Origin: Propionibacteriaceae bacterium
GTDB taxonomy: Bacteria; Actinomycetota; Actinomycetes; Propionibacteriales; Propionibacteriaceae
Assembly (NCBI GenBank): GCA_031262485.1
Contig: JAISHO010000010.1
Coordinates: 1 to 64,000 of the forward strand
Length of the DNA: 64,000 bases
Direction of reading: 5' to 3'
This document shows, piece by piece, positions 31,443 to 39,880 of this stretch. Made by a program: the position numbers and the translations under genes. Every line of letters starts with the position of its first letter. Within the stretch, counting starts at the first letter, position 1. The notes under the pieces were generated by a model. That model had not been told where the DNA came from. It saw only the letters and a list, made by a program, of their open reading frames with translations, and did not search any database.

Positions 31443-32618
31443 TCAGCGACCGGAGTCACGTAAGGAGCCGGTCAATTCCTCTGATGAGGCGACGTAACAC
31501 TTGATCGACCGGTTGTTGGCCGCCCAGGATTCGGCGTCGGGGTAGATGTATCCGTAGGTGATCGTCTCGGTCGGCTCGGGGCCGATGTAATCGAAGGTGG
31601 CCTGGCGGCAGAGTTCGGCGCCGAACTGCTCGAGGGCCCCCGAATCATATTCCGGAATGGTGGTTTCGTCGACGGGCTGAGTGCGGGTGACTTCAGCGTT
31701 GTGCGGTTCTGTGCAGTCGACGACGGGGAACTGGTCGGAGACAGGCTGGGATTCGTCGAGTGTGAAGCAGGCGCCGGCCGCCAAATCGGCCCAGGGCAGG
31801 GAGTCGTTTTGCGTGGGGACGGGGGGTGTCGGGGTCGTCACCGGGGCTGTCGACGGATCCGGCCCCGGGGCTGGTGCGTCATCCCGGTTGTTCCACCAAG
31901 TGACAATGATGAACCCAAGGACGAGCGCGATGAGGATCATGAGGATGATGGGCAGCACACGCCGACGCGGCTTCCTGGAGGCCGATGCGAACGTCGGGCT
32001 GAGGAAAGGAACATCAGATTCCGTGGCGTTCGTCTTGGTGGTGTCTTCGTTCCAGGCGTCGGAATCATCCCACTCGTCATCGTCGTCGCCCGCCGGTTGG
32101 AGGTTGTAGCGCTCTGCCCGGATCTCGCCGAAGGCCGGGGCCGGCGGGACGACGATCGGTTCGTCGGGCTCCCAGCGACCGGCCGACACGAGCGGAGTGG
32201 AAAGTCCCGATGTGGATGGTGTGCTGATGCTGTCGTCAGCTGGATAGAGCAACGGAGCAGGCTTAGTGTTCTTTTTCCCGACGAGGGCTTCCAACTCCTC
32301 GACAACCGGGTCTGACAAGGGATCATGACGATCGTCCTGGGCGGAAGTCGGCGACGTGGGGAACGATTCTGGGGGGGTGGGAGAGTCGAGCGGATCCGTC
32401 AGATCAAGCGGTTTCCAGGCGATGGGATCGGAGTTTTCGGGCGCGTCAAAACGCCGCCCTGTCGCAGGAGCGATCGGAGCGGCGAGAAGGGAGAAGTCCT
32501 CTTCCGTTTGCTTCCACGGCACCGCAGCCCGTCGCGGCACGGCCGTGAACTCATTCGACTCCGGGTCATACTCCGAACCGAGTGAACCATCGCCAAATGA
32601 GCCAGAGGGATAGCTCAT
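31443..32618 (-). CDS. septum-formation-like membrane protein, third paralogue
   Basis: 391 residues. The cytoplasmic part (1-225) is acidic and disordered, ending with Arg/Lys before the helix VLPIILMILIALVLGFIIVTWW. The external domain has GACFTLDES, VVDCTEPHNAEVTRTQ, LCRQATFDYIGPE, SWAANNRSIKCYV, which aligns with the two downstream proteins, so the three arose by duplication. The start MSYPSGSF resembles the SYPYG start of the TM2 protein. The domain appears in actinobacterial proteins placed near division and wall genes; here no such neighbours are visible. Confidence 0.75.
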   Translation of the reverse strand: MSYPSGSFGDGSLGSEYDPESNEFTAVPRRAAVPWKQTEEDFSLLAAPIAPATGRRFDAPENSDPIAWKPLDLTDPLDSPTPPESFPTSPTSAQDDRHDPLSDPVVEELEALVGKKNTKPAPLLYPADDSISTPSTSGLSTPLVSAGRWEPDEPIVVPPAPAFGEIRAERYNLQPAGDDDDEWDDSDAWNEDTTKTNATESDVPFLSPTFASASRKPRRRVLPIILMILIALVLGFIIVTWWNNRDDAPAPGPDPSTAPVTTPTPPVPTQNDSLPWADLAAGACFTLDESQPVSDQFPVVDCTEPHNAEVTRTQPVDETTIPEYDSGALEQFGAELCRQATFDYIGPEPTETITYGYIYPDAESWAANNRSIKCYVASSEELTGSLRDSGR

Positions 32619-32746
32619 AATCTCTAGTGTAAACCCACATTCGAATCGCTAGCGAACTCGGTTTTATCGATGCTAAAGAGGTTCGCTTGAGACACGCGAA
32701 CACGTCTCCCTTCTCGGGGTGGGGGGATGGTCTGTTCCCGGCGGGC

Positions 32747-34720
32747 TCACCCGAGTCGCTCGGAGGCCTCCAACCACTCTTCTTCCAAAACGGACATCGC
32801 CCGCTCGGCCTCGGCGAGATCGGCCAGCAGCGGAGTGAGACCGGCGTAATCGGATTGATCGTGGGCCGCGATGCGCTCATGGAGATCGGCCACGACGGCC
32901 GTTTGACGATCGAGTTTACGTTCGATTGCCGCCACTTCCTTACGCAAAGATCGTTCTTCCGCGCTGGTGAGAAGGGGGACGGACGGTGTCGCGTCGCCGC
33001 CGGACGGAGAACGTCCCGACGAGGAACGGCTGGATCCGGTCGAGGCCCCGAGGGTGGGATCCGTGGCGGCGGAGGACGCTGCCTTTCCGGTCGGGGCTTG
33101 CCCGGCGCCCGCGCCGGCGCCCCGTGGGCGCTGTGCAGAGGTGGGATGCCCGGATCCCGCTCGCGCGGCCGCCGCGCTGAGGGCGAGGTATTCGTCGATG
33201 CCGCCGGGCAGATGGCGCACGTGCCCGTCGATGATCGCGTACTGATCGTCGGTGGCGCGTTCCATGAGGTAGCGGTCGTGGCTGACGACGATGAGCGTGC
33301 CGGGCCAGGTGTCGAGGAGGTCTTCGAGGGCGACGAGCATGTCGGTGTCGAGATCGTTCGACGGCTCGTCGAGGATGAGGACGTTGGGCTCGTCGAGCAG
33401 GGTGAGGGTGAGTTGGAGACGGCGGCGTTGCCCGCCGGAGAGGTCGCGCACCGGGGTGGCGAGGTGGGCATGGGTGAAGCCGAGCCGTTCGAGGATCTGC
33501 GACGGGCTCATCTCCTGGCCCCCGATGTCGCCCCCGCGGCCATCCCAGGCCGGGCCACGTCGTACGCCGGTCGTATAGGTGGTGCGTAACCCAGCGATGA
33601 CGTCCGCGACACGTTCGTCTTCGATCGGGGCGAGTTCCTCGGCTTGTTGGGTGAGGACGGCGGTCTGAACCGTTTTGCCTCGTTTGACCCGTCCGCGCGT
33701 CGGCGCCAGTTCCCCGGTGACGAGCTTGAGGAGAGTCGACTTGCCCGCTCCGTTGGCGCCGAGCAAGCCGATCCTCTCGCCCGGGCCGATCGACCAGGTC
33801 AGACCCTCGATGATGGGCTCCGACTCGCTCTCGTACCAGAAACTGACATCGCGGAAATCGATGACGTCCTTGCCGAGGCGAGCGCTCGCGAGACGGTTGA
33901 GTTCGACCTTGTCACGCGGCGGTGGCTCGTCGGCGATGAGGGTGGCGGCGGCGTCGATACGGAACTTCGGTTTCGACGTTCGGGCGGGCGCTCCCCGCTG
34001 GAGCCAAGCCAATTCCTTGCGCAAGATCGTGCGTCGCTTCGACTCCGCCTTGGCGGCCTGACGATCGCGCTCGACGCGCTGGAGGATGTACGCCGCGTAT
34101 CCGCCCTCGAAGGGTTCGACGAGGCCGTCGTGCACCTCCCAGGTCGTCCGGCAGACGGCGTCGAGGAACCAGCGGTCGTGCGTGACGACGGCGACCGCCC
34201 CGGTGTCGGCCGCCCAGCGTTCATGGAGATGCCTAGCCAGCCAGGTGATGCCGGTGATGTCGAGGTGGTTCGTCGGCTCGTCGAGGAAGAGGACGTCGTG
34301 GTCTCCGACGAGCGCGGCGGCCAAGGCGACCCGTCGGCGTTGCCCGCCCGAGAGCGTGGCGACGGGAGCGTCCCAGTCAAGGTCGGACACCAGCCCGGCG
34401 ATGACATCGCGGACGCGGGCGTTGGAGGCCCACACGTGCTCGGGCGTCTCCCCGACGATGGCGGACCCGACGGTCGCCGCGTCATCGGCCATGTCGTCTT
34501 GGGCGACGAAAGCGACGTCGAGGTCGCGTCGCCACGTCACCCGGCCATCGTCCGGGGTGATCCGGCGGGCCAGGAGTCCGAGCAAGGTCGACTTGCCGTC
34601 GCCGTTGCGGCCGACGATGCCGATCCGGTCGCCGTCCTCGATGCCGAGGGAGACGGAGTCGAAGACCCGCCGGTTCGGATAGGACATGCCGACGGACTCC
34701 ATGCCAAGCAGGTGAGCCAC
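32747..34720 (-). CDS. ABC-F family ATPase (Uup-like)
   Basis: 657 residues. Two ABC cassettes: Walker A GRNGDGKST and GANGAGKST, signatures LSGGQRRRV and LSGGQRRRLQL, Walker B DVLFLDEPTNHLD and NVLILDEPSNDLD. The linker between them is long and charged, as in ABC-F translation factors, and no membrane domain is present. The C-terminal 70 residues (LRKEVAAIERKLDRQTAV onward) form the two-helix Uup-type DNA/RNA-binding coil. ABC-F proteins act at the ribosome E-site; some give antibiotic resistance. The GTG start at 34720 is taken from the TACACT box 7 bases upstream; an earlier in-frame ATG has Arg-rich codons only. Confidence 0.92.
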   Translation of the reverse strand: MAHLLGMESVGMSYPNRRVFDSVSLGIEDGDRIGIVGRNGDGKSTLLGLLARRITPDDGRVTWRRDLDVAFVAQDDMADDAATVGSAIVGETPEHVWASNARVRDVIAGLVSDLDWDAPVATLSGGQRRRVALAAALVGDHDVLFLDEPTNHLDITGITWLARHLHERWAADTGAVAVVTHDRWFLDAVCRTTWEVHDGLVEPFEGGYAAYILQRVERDRQAAKAESKRRTILRKELAWLQRGAPARTSKPKFRIDAAATLIADEPPPRDKVELNRLASARLGKDVIDFRDVSFWYESESEPIIEGLTWSIGPGERIGLLGANGAGKSTLLKLVTGELAPTRGRVKRGKTVQTAVLTQQAEELAPIEDERVADVIAGLRTTYTTGVRRGPAWDGRGGDIGGQEMSPSQILERLGFTHAHLATPVRDLSGGQRRRLQLTLTLLDEPNVLILDEPSNDLDTDMLVALEDLLDTWPGTLIVVSHDRYLMERATDDQYAIIDGHVRHLPGGIDEYLALSAAAARAGSGHPTSAQRPRGAGAGAGQAPTGKAASSAATDPTLGASTGSSRSSSGRSPSGGDATPSVPLLTSAEERSLRKEVAAIERKLDRQTAVVADLHERIAAHDQSDYAGLTPLLADLAEAERAMSVLEEEWLEASERLG

Positions 34721-34727
34721 ACCGGCA

Positions 34728-34733
34728 GTGTAG
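34728..34733 (-). promoter_or_regulatory. -10 box of the ABC-F gene
   Basis: TACACT on the minus strand ends 7 bases before GTG 34720, as in the leaderless genes elsewhere in the window. Confidence 0.45.
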
Positions 34734-35089
34734 AGGGTGTCCGATGTCGGACGAGCGGGGCGGCGTCCGTCGCGACACGCCAAGGCCGAGGCCCCCCAGA
34801 CCCGTGCCAGCCGGGAGGCGGATCTCCGCGCCGACAAGGCGGGAGGACCACAGATCCGGGCAAGAGGTTGACATGGTTTCGCTAACCTCTACCTCGTGTT
34901 GCAAAATCAGCGCTGAAGGATCATACTTTCAAGAGATGGCGAGATTACTCACAATAGTGTTGCCAGATGGGGAAGATCGGGATTACGCTGCCTTCAGGTG
35001 TGCCCTATGAGCGTCAGTGACGGCGTCTTGTGGGGGGTGGCCATCAGCAGCGACTTCATGCGTGAAGACAACGGGATGGGAAGAGGTAT
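34734..35089. other. promoter region of the secreted protease gene
   Basis: 356 bases with no gene. It contains TTGACA (34868-34873) and CGTCAGTGACG (35010-35020), a short dyad. AGGTT/AACCT forms a wider dyad over the TTGACA box. Confidence 0.4.
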
Positions 35090-36436
35090 ATGGAAGTGTC
35101 ATGGTTTCGGGCGGCAGCCGCCACAGCGGCGGTCGCCTGTATGTGGTCAGCGGGGCTGAGCGGCTCCGCGTTCGCGGCGCCAGCTGCGGATGAGTCGCCG
35201 TCTCCGGTCGGCGAGGTGCGCGAGCTGTATCTCAACGGCGCTTGGAATGAGACAGACGATACCGCGCCGTTGCGCCCAGGCAAGGGGATCGTGCTCGATT
35301 CCAATCCCGCTGATCCGTCGAACGCCGGGATCGCTTGCACCAGTTCTTTCCTCGCCCATGACGCGGCCGGGGATCTTTTCATGCTGACGGCCGGGCACTG
35401 CGCCCCCAATGGCTCGACGGTCACGATCGGTCGTTCGAGCGGGACGCCCGTCGGAACTGTCAGCGCCAATGGATTCTGGGGCAACGACGTCGTCGTCGCT
35501 GACGCCGCCCGCGTCCAGTTCACCAAGCCCGGCGAATACGGCACCGTCGCCACGGTCGAGTACAAGCCGGAGATCTTCGTCGGCACGGGCACGATCCTGC
35601 CGGTCGCCGGCGCGGTCACCGTCGCCGTCGGCGACACCGTCTGCACCCGCGGCGCCCGCACGGACACCGAAGCCTGCGGCACCGTCGCCTCCGTCGGGCA
35701 ATCGGGCCAGTTCACCTCGCCCAAGGGCGACGGCTCGATCGTCACCATCGAAGGCCTCATCGACGTCACGCTCAACGCCCGTTCGCTCAGCCAGGGAGGC
35801 GATTCCGGCGCCCCGGTCTACCGCAAGAACGCCGACGGCACTGTCGCCGCGGTCGGCCTTGTCACCGGCGGGCTCGACTCGACGATGTCGGTCACGCCGA
35901 TCGATCGCGTCCTCGCCGCCACCGGCACCGAGTTGTTGACGATGACCGCCGCCACCGAGTACTACACCCCGACGACGCGCACGCCTCCCACGCCCGTGGC
36001 CGAGCCCGCCGCCGAGCCGGTCGTCGTCGAAGCCCCGGCCGTCGAGCAGGTGAGCGAACTCACCCCGATCGACATGCCGACCTTCGAGACGACGATCCCC
36101 TCGTACGTCGAGCCGTCTTTCGAACCCGAACCTGAGCCCGAGCCCGTCGTCGCGCCGACGACCGAGACCCCGGCTCCGGCTCCCGCGCCGACGACGCAGC
36201 CTCCCGCCCCGGCTCCCACGACGGAGGCTCCTGCCCCCGCTCCCGCGCCGACCACGGCCGCTCCGACGACGGAGGCTCCGGCCCCCGCCCCGGCTCCGGT
36301 CGCTTCGAATCCGTGGAACGTGTGGAACCCGATCGCCCGGATGCAAGCCAACATCCGTCAGACGGTCTACGGCTGGCTGTCGAACTTCGTGCCGGTCTCG
36401 GCCTTCGGCTGGCTGGCCTGGATGTCCGGCTGGTGA
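35090..36436 (+). CDS. secreted trypsin-like S1 serine protease with Pro/Ala-rich tail
   Basis: 448 residues. A signal peptide (residues 1-30, ending SAFAAPA) precedes a chymotrypsin-fold protease: MLTAGHCAPNG (His), a catalytic Asp in DVVVADAARV, and SQGGDSGAPVYR (Ser). Two Cys pairs are present (IACTSS with AGHC; VCTRGA with ACGTV). Residues 300-410 are a spacer of alternating PAPAPTT/EAPAP repeats. The tail ends with a hydrophobic, Trp-rich stretch (YGWLSNFVPVSAFGWLAW) that could anchor it to membrane or wall. GGGAAGAGG precedes the ATG. Similar in design to the protease at 39881-41770. Confidence 0.88.
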   Translation: MEVSWFRAAAATAAVACMWSAGLSGSAFAAPAADESPSPVGEVRELYLNGAWNETDDTAPLRPGKGIVLDSNPADPSNAGIACTSSFLAHDAAGDLFMLTAGHCAPNGSTVTIGRSSGTPVGTVSANGFWGNDVVVADAARVQFTKPGEYGTVATVEYKPEIFVGTGTILPVAGAVTVAVGDTVCTRGARTDTEACGTVASVGQSGQFTSPKGDGSIVTIEGLIDVTLNARSLSQGGDSGAPVYRKNADGTVAAVGLVTGGLDSTMSVTPIDRVLAATGTELLTMTAATEYYTPTTRTPPTPVAEPAAEPVVVEAPAVEQVSELTPIDMPTFETTIPSYVEPSFEPEPEPEPVVAPTTETPAPAPAPTTQPPAPAPTTEAPAPAPAPTTAAPTTEAPAPAPAPVASNPWNVWNPIARMQANIRQTVYGWLSNFVPVSAFGWLAWMSGW

Positions 36437-36464
36437 GGCTGACGACCACCCATCCCTGATCATC

Positions 36465-36501
36465 GATCAGCCCCGGCCGTTCGTTTCGGCCGGGGCTGAT
36501 C
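36465..36501. terminator. perfect 15-bp hairpin terminator
   Basis: GATCAGCCCCGGCCG (36465-36479) pairs with CGGCCGGGGCTGATC (36487-36501) around seven bases, 28 bases after the protease stop. Confidence 0.75.
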
Positions 36502-36687
36502 GCCGTCTTCGTCGCGGTGACGGGGTTTCCGGCCATGGTCTCGCCGGCTGGCGGCCGTGGATCGCCTCGACGGCCTAGCGGAGGCCGAGTGAACGGTCAT
36601 GGTTCCACCCCGATCCCACCCTGATTCACTGCCGGATAACGGTGGATACGCTTGTGGCGATGGCGGCGCGACCGCGATACTGACCCT

Positions 36688-38724
36688 GTGACATTAGCGT
36701 TCAAGGCGACCCGTCGCGCGCTCGCCGTCCTGTGGATCAGTCTGTTCGCCCTCGTTTGCGCCCTGCCGCTCCTGCTGGCCGGGGCCGCTCCGGCTCACGC
36801 CGAGCCGCCGCTGACGACGATGTCGGGGTCGATCGTCGACAATGCCGGCGTTCTCGACAGCGAGGATCGCAGCGATATCCAAGCCGCGCTCAACCGCTTG
36901 GCCGACGACACCGATTATCAGCTCTTCGTCGTCTACGTCACCAGCTTCGACGGGATGGACGGCCACGATTGGGCTATCGCGACAGCCGAGAATCTTCACC
37001 TCGGCGCCCACGACCTCCTCCTCGCCGTCGCGACGCAGGACCGTCTCTACGGTCTCGACGCGGCGAAGGATTCGGGCTTGTCGGACAGCGTGTTGAACTC
37101 GATGATGAACGCCATCGTCGACGAGTTGCGCGACAGCGACTGGGCGGAAGCTGCCATCGCTGGTGCCAACAACTTGCGTGGCCGTCTTGACAGTGGTGGC
37201 GCCGGCTTCGCCGTCGCCGGAGTCGGAGTCGCCGCGGTCGCGGGCGGGGCCGGTTACCTGGCCTGGCGCAACAAGCGTAAGAAGTCGGGCCAGACGGCCT
37301 CGGCTCAGCCGGACGAGTTGGCCGCCATGCCGACAGCCGAACTCGACTCCAAGGCCAGTTCGGCCCTCCTCGAGATCGACGACGCCGTCAAGACCTCGGA
37401 GGAAGAGCTCGGGTTCGCCCAGGCCGAATTCGGTTTGGAGGCGACGACGGATTACCAGAACGCCCTAGCTGGAGCTAAGACGCAGTTGCAGAAAGCCTTC
37501 ACGCTTCGCCAGCAACTCGACGACGCTTTCCCGGAGACGGAGCCGCAGAAGAGGGCCATGCTCTCCCAGATCCTCCAGCTGACCGGCCATGCGGCCGACG
37601 CGCTCGACGCCCAGAAGGAATCGTTCGAGAAGCTGCGCTCCTTGACCGACCGGGCCGGGTCCGTCCTCGACGAGACGGAGCAACGGGCCAACGAGATCAA
37701 CGCCCGGATCGACGTCTCCCGGCAGGCCCTCGCCTCGCTGACGACAACGTATCCGGCGGCGGCGCTCGCCTCGATCACGCAAAACCCCGATCAAGCGGCC
37801 GGGCTCGTCGCCGCCGCGCGCGACTCCGTCGCCAAGGGGCGGGCCGCCTTGGCCCAGGAGAACCGTAGCCAGGCGGTCGCCTTCGCCCGGGTGGCGCAGA
37901 CCTCGATCACCCAGGCCGGACGTCTCCTCGACGCCGTCGACTCGGCGGGCCAGGATCTCCCTGCGGCGGCGCAGAAGCTCCAGCAGGGCATCGCTTCGAT
38001 CTCCTCCGACCTCGCCGACGCCCAGCGTCTGGCCCCGAACGACCCCGGCGTCACCGCTGCGGCGAACGAGGCCCGCTCCGCCCTCACCCAGGCGCAACAA
38101 GCCACCTCTGGCGGCGATCCCTTGGCGGCGCTCACCCGGTTGACGGCCGCCGAAGTCTCCCTCGACAACGTCCTTGTCCCGGCCCGGGGCAACGAAGTCG
38201 CTCGGCAGAAGGCGGCCGCGATGGCTCAGCAGCTCATCGGCCAGGCCGACTCCGCGATCAACCAGGCGTCGAGCTACGTCTCCGCCCGGCGTGGCGGCGT
38301 CGCGACCGAGGCGCGCACCCGTCTCTCCGAGGCGACGAGGCTCGTCGGCGAGGCCCGCTCGATCCTCGCGACCGATCCGATCCGGGCCCAGAACAACGCC
38401 CAACAGGCCATCGCCTACGCCCAGCAGGCCCTCAACCTCGCCCACAACGACATCGACCGCTACAACGGCGGCGGCTACGGCGGTGGAAATAACAACAGTG
38501 GCACCGGCCAGCTCATCGCCGGCATGGTCTTGGGTGGCCTCATCGACGCCCTCGGCGACGCCGGTCGCAGCAGCGGTGGGCGCAGCCGTCACAGCGGCGG
38601 CGGTTTCGGGGGCGGCTTCGGCGGTTTCGGCGGTGGCGGAGGTCGCAGCGGCGGTTTCGGTGGAAGCTTCGGCGGCGGTGGCGGCGGTGGTGGCCGGGGC
38701 GGTGGCGGCGGGGGACGCTTCTGA
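36688..38724 (+). CDS. TPM domain membrane protein with Gly-rich tail
   Basis: 678 residues. A signal peptide (ALPLLLAGAAPAHAEPP) is followed by a TPM domain (SIVDNAGVLDSEDRSDIQAAL, DYQLFVVYVTSFDGMDGHDW), one membrane helix (GFAVAGVGVAAVAGGAGYLAW), a basic stop-transfer, and a long helical coiled-coil-like region (about residues 220-620). It ends with more than 60 residues of Gly, Ser and Phe (FGGGFGGFGGGGG), closing in GGGGGGRF. TPM domains occur in proteins linked to phosphatase-like or membrane-repair roles. The gene next downstream encodes PspA, which fits a shared envelope-stress function. Start GTG 36688 is read from GATACT 6 bases upstream. Confidence 0.88.
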   Translation: MTLAFKATRRALAVLWISLFALVCALPLLLAGAAPAHAEPPLTTMSGSIVDNAGVLDSEDRSDIQAALNRLADDTDYQLFVVYVTSFDGMDGHDWAIATAENLHLGAHDLLLAVATQDRLYGLDAAKDSGLSDSVLNSMMNAIVDELRDSDWAEAAIAGANNLRGRLDSGGAGFAVAGVGVAAVAGGAGYLAWRNKRKKSGQTASAQPDELAAMPTAELDSKASSALLEIDDAVKTSEEELGFAQAEFGLEATTDYQNALAGAKTQLQKAFTLRQQLDDAFPETEPQKRAMLSQILQLTGHAADALDAQKESFEKLRSLTDRAGSVLDETEQRANEINARIDVSRQALASLTTTYPAAALASITQNPDQAAGLVAAARDSVAKGRAALAQENRSQAVAFARVAQTSITQAGRLLDAVDSAGQDLPAAAQKLQQGIASISSDLADAQRLAPNDPGVTAAANEARSALTQAQQATSGGDPLAALTRLTAAEVSLDNVLVPARGNEVARQKAAAMAQQLIGQADSAINQASSYVSARRGGVATEARTRLSEATRLVGEARSILATDPIRAQNNAQQAIAYAQQALNLAHNDIDRYNGGGYGGGNNNSGTGQLIAGMVLGGLIDALGDAGRSSGGRSRHSGGGFGGGFGGFGGGGGRSGGFGGSFGGGGGGGGRGGGGGGRF

Positions 38725-38845
38725 CCAGGGAGAACGAGGATCGTCCGGCTGACGGCGACGCCAGCGCGAAACGGCACCTCACACCGTCTCAATAAAACAA
38801 TCAAGACATTCACGACTCATCATCAACCACAGAGAAAGTAGGGTC

Positions 38846-39613
38846 ATGGCAGAGAAACAATCCATTTTCGGGCGGGTCGCCCAGCTGGCCAAGGCGAACA
38901 TCAACGCGCTCCTCGATCGTGCCGAGGATCCCCAGAAGATGATCGACCAGCTCGTCCGCGATTACACGAACAACATCGCTGAAGCCGAGAAGGCGATCGC
39001 TCAGACGATCGGCAATCTTCGCCTGGCCGAGCAGGATTACAACGAAGACGTCACCGCCGTCGAAGAGTGGGGCTCCAAGGCCAAGTCGGCCTCCCAGATG
39101 GCTGACAAGTACCGCGCCTCCGGCGACGCCACCAACGCCGACAAGTTCGACAAGCTGGCCAAGGTCGCCCTCGGCAAGATGATCGACGCCGAGAACGAGG
39201 TCAAGCGCGAACAGCCGATGATCGAGTCGCAGCGCGCCACCGCCGAGCAGCTCAAGAGCGGCCTCGCCTCGATGAAGGACAAGCTCAACGAGCTCAAGGG
39301 CAAGCGCGACCAGCTCGTCGCCCGCCAGAAGTCGGCCGAGGCGCAGATGCAGGTGCAGTCGGCCGTCGCGTCGATCAACGTGCTCGATCCGACGAGCGAA
39401 GTCTCCCGCTTCGAAGACATCGTCAAGCGTCAAGAGGCCCAGGCCATGGGCCAGGCCGAGCTGGCCGCCAGCTCCTTCGACTCCCAGTTCGCCGCCCTCG
39501 AGTCGGCCGACGACGAGATCGAGGTCGAGGCCCGCCTGGCCGCCCTCAAGTCGGGCTCCAACCCGGCCCCGGCGATCTCGCCGATGGCCGTGACGCCGGC
39601 GATCGAATCCTGA
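38846..39613 (+). CDS. pspA: PspA/IM30 family protein
   Basis: 255 residues, almost wholly helical: SIFGRVAQLAKANINALLDRAEDPQKMIDQLVRDY is the PspA/IM30 start, and the rest is a long antiparallel coil (NNIAEAEKAIAQTIGNLRLAEQ, EAQMQVQSAVASINV). The C-terminus (NPAPAISPMAVTPAIES) is Pro/Ala-rich, as in actinobacterial homologues. PspA-type proteins bind damaged membranes and stabilise them, and can hold a regulator inactive. The gene follows the TPM gene by 121 bases; AAAGTAGGG precedes the ATG. A hairpin at 39646-39665 ends it. Confidence 0.92.
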   Translation: MAEKQSIFGRVAQLAKANINALLDRAEDPQKMIDQLVRDYTNNIAEAEKAIAQTIGNLRLAEQDYNEDVTAVEEWGSKAKSASQMADKYRASGDATNADKFDKLAKVALGKMIDAENEVKREQPMIESQRATAEQLKSGLASMKDKLNELKGKRDQLVARQKSAEAQMQVQSAVASINVLDPTSEVSRFEDIVKRQEAQAMGQAELAASSFDSQFAALESADDEIEVEARLAALKSGSNPAPAISPMAVTPAIES

Positions 39614-39645
39614 TCGCAGCACGGGTGCGCGCCGTTCTCAGCGAT

Positions 39646-39665
39646 CGTCTCACCCGAGTGAGACG
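39646..39665. terminator. hairpin terminator after pspA
   Basis: CGTCTCAC-CCGA-GTGAGACG, eight perfect pairs, 33 bases after the pspA stop. Confidence 0.6.
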
Positions 39666-39880
39666 AGTCCTCCTTGGCGGAGGCCTGAGCGGCGGCGTCG
39701 CGATCCGTGATCTCAGCATGTGACGCAGGGAGGGTCATCTAGTGGACTCCGGCTCGTGCCGGGGCCCACGGGTGGCCCTCCGCGTGCGCCCGTGACAAAA
39801 TAAGAGATGGTCGTCGTTCAGCGGTCCATCCATGATCGTCCCGGCGTGACCCCGAGGTCTGGCTCTCTCTCCGCCCAGCC

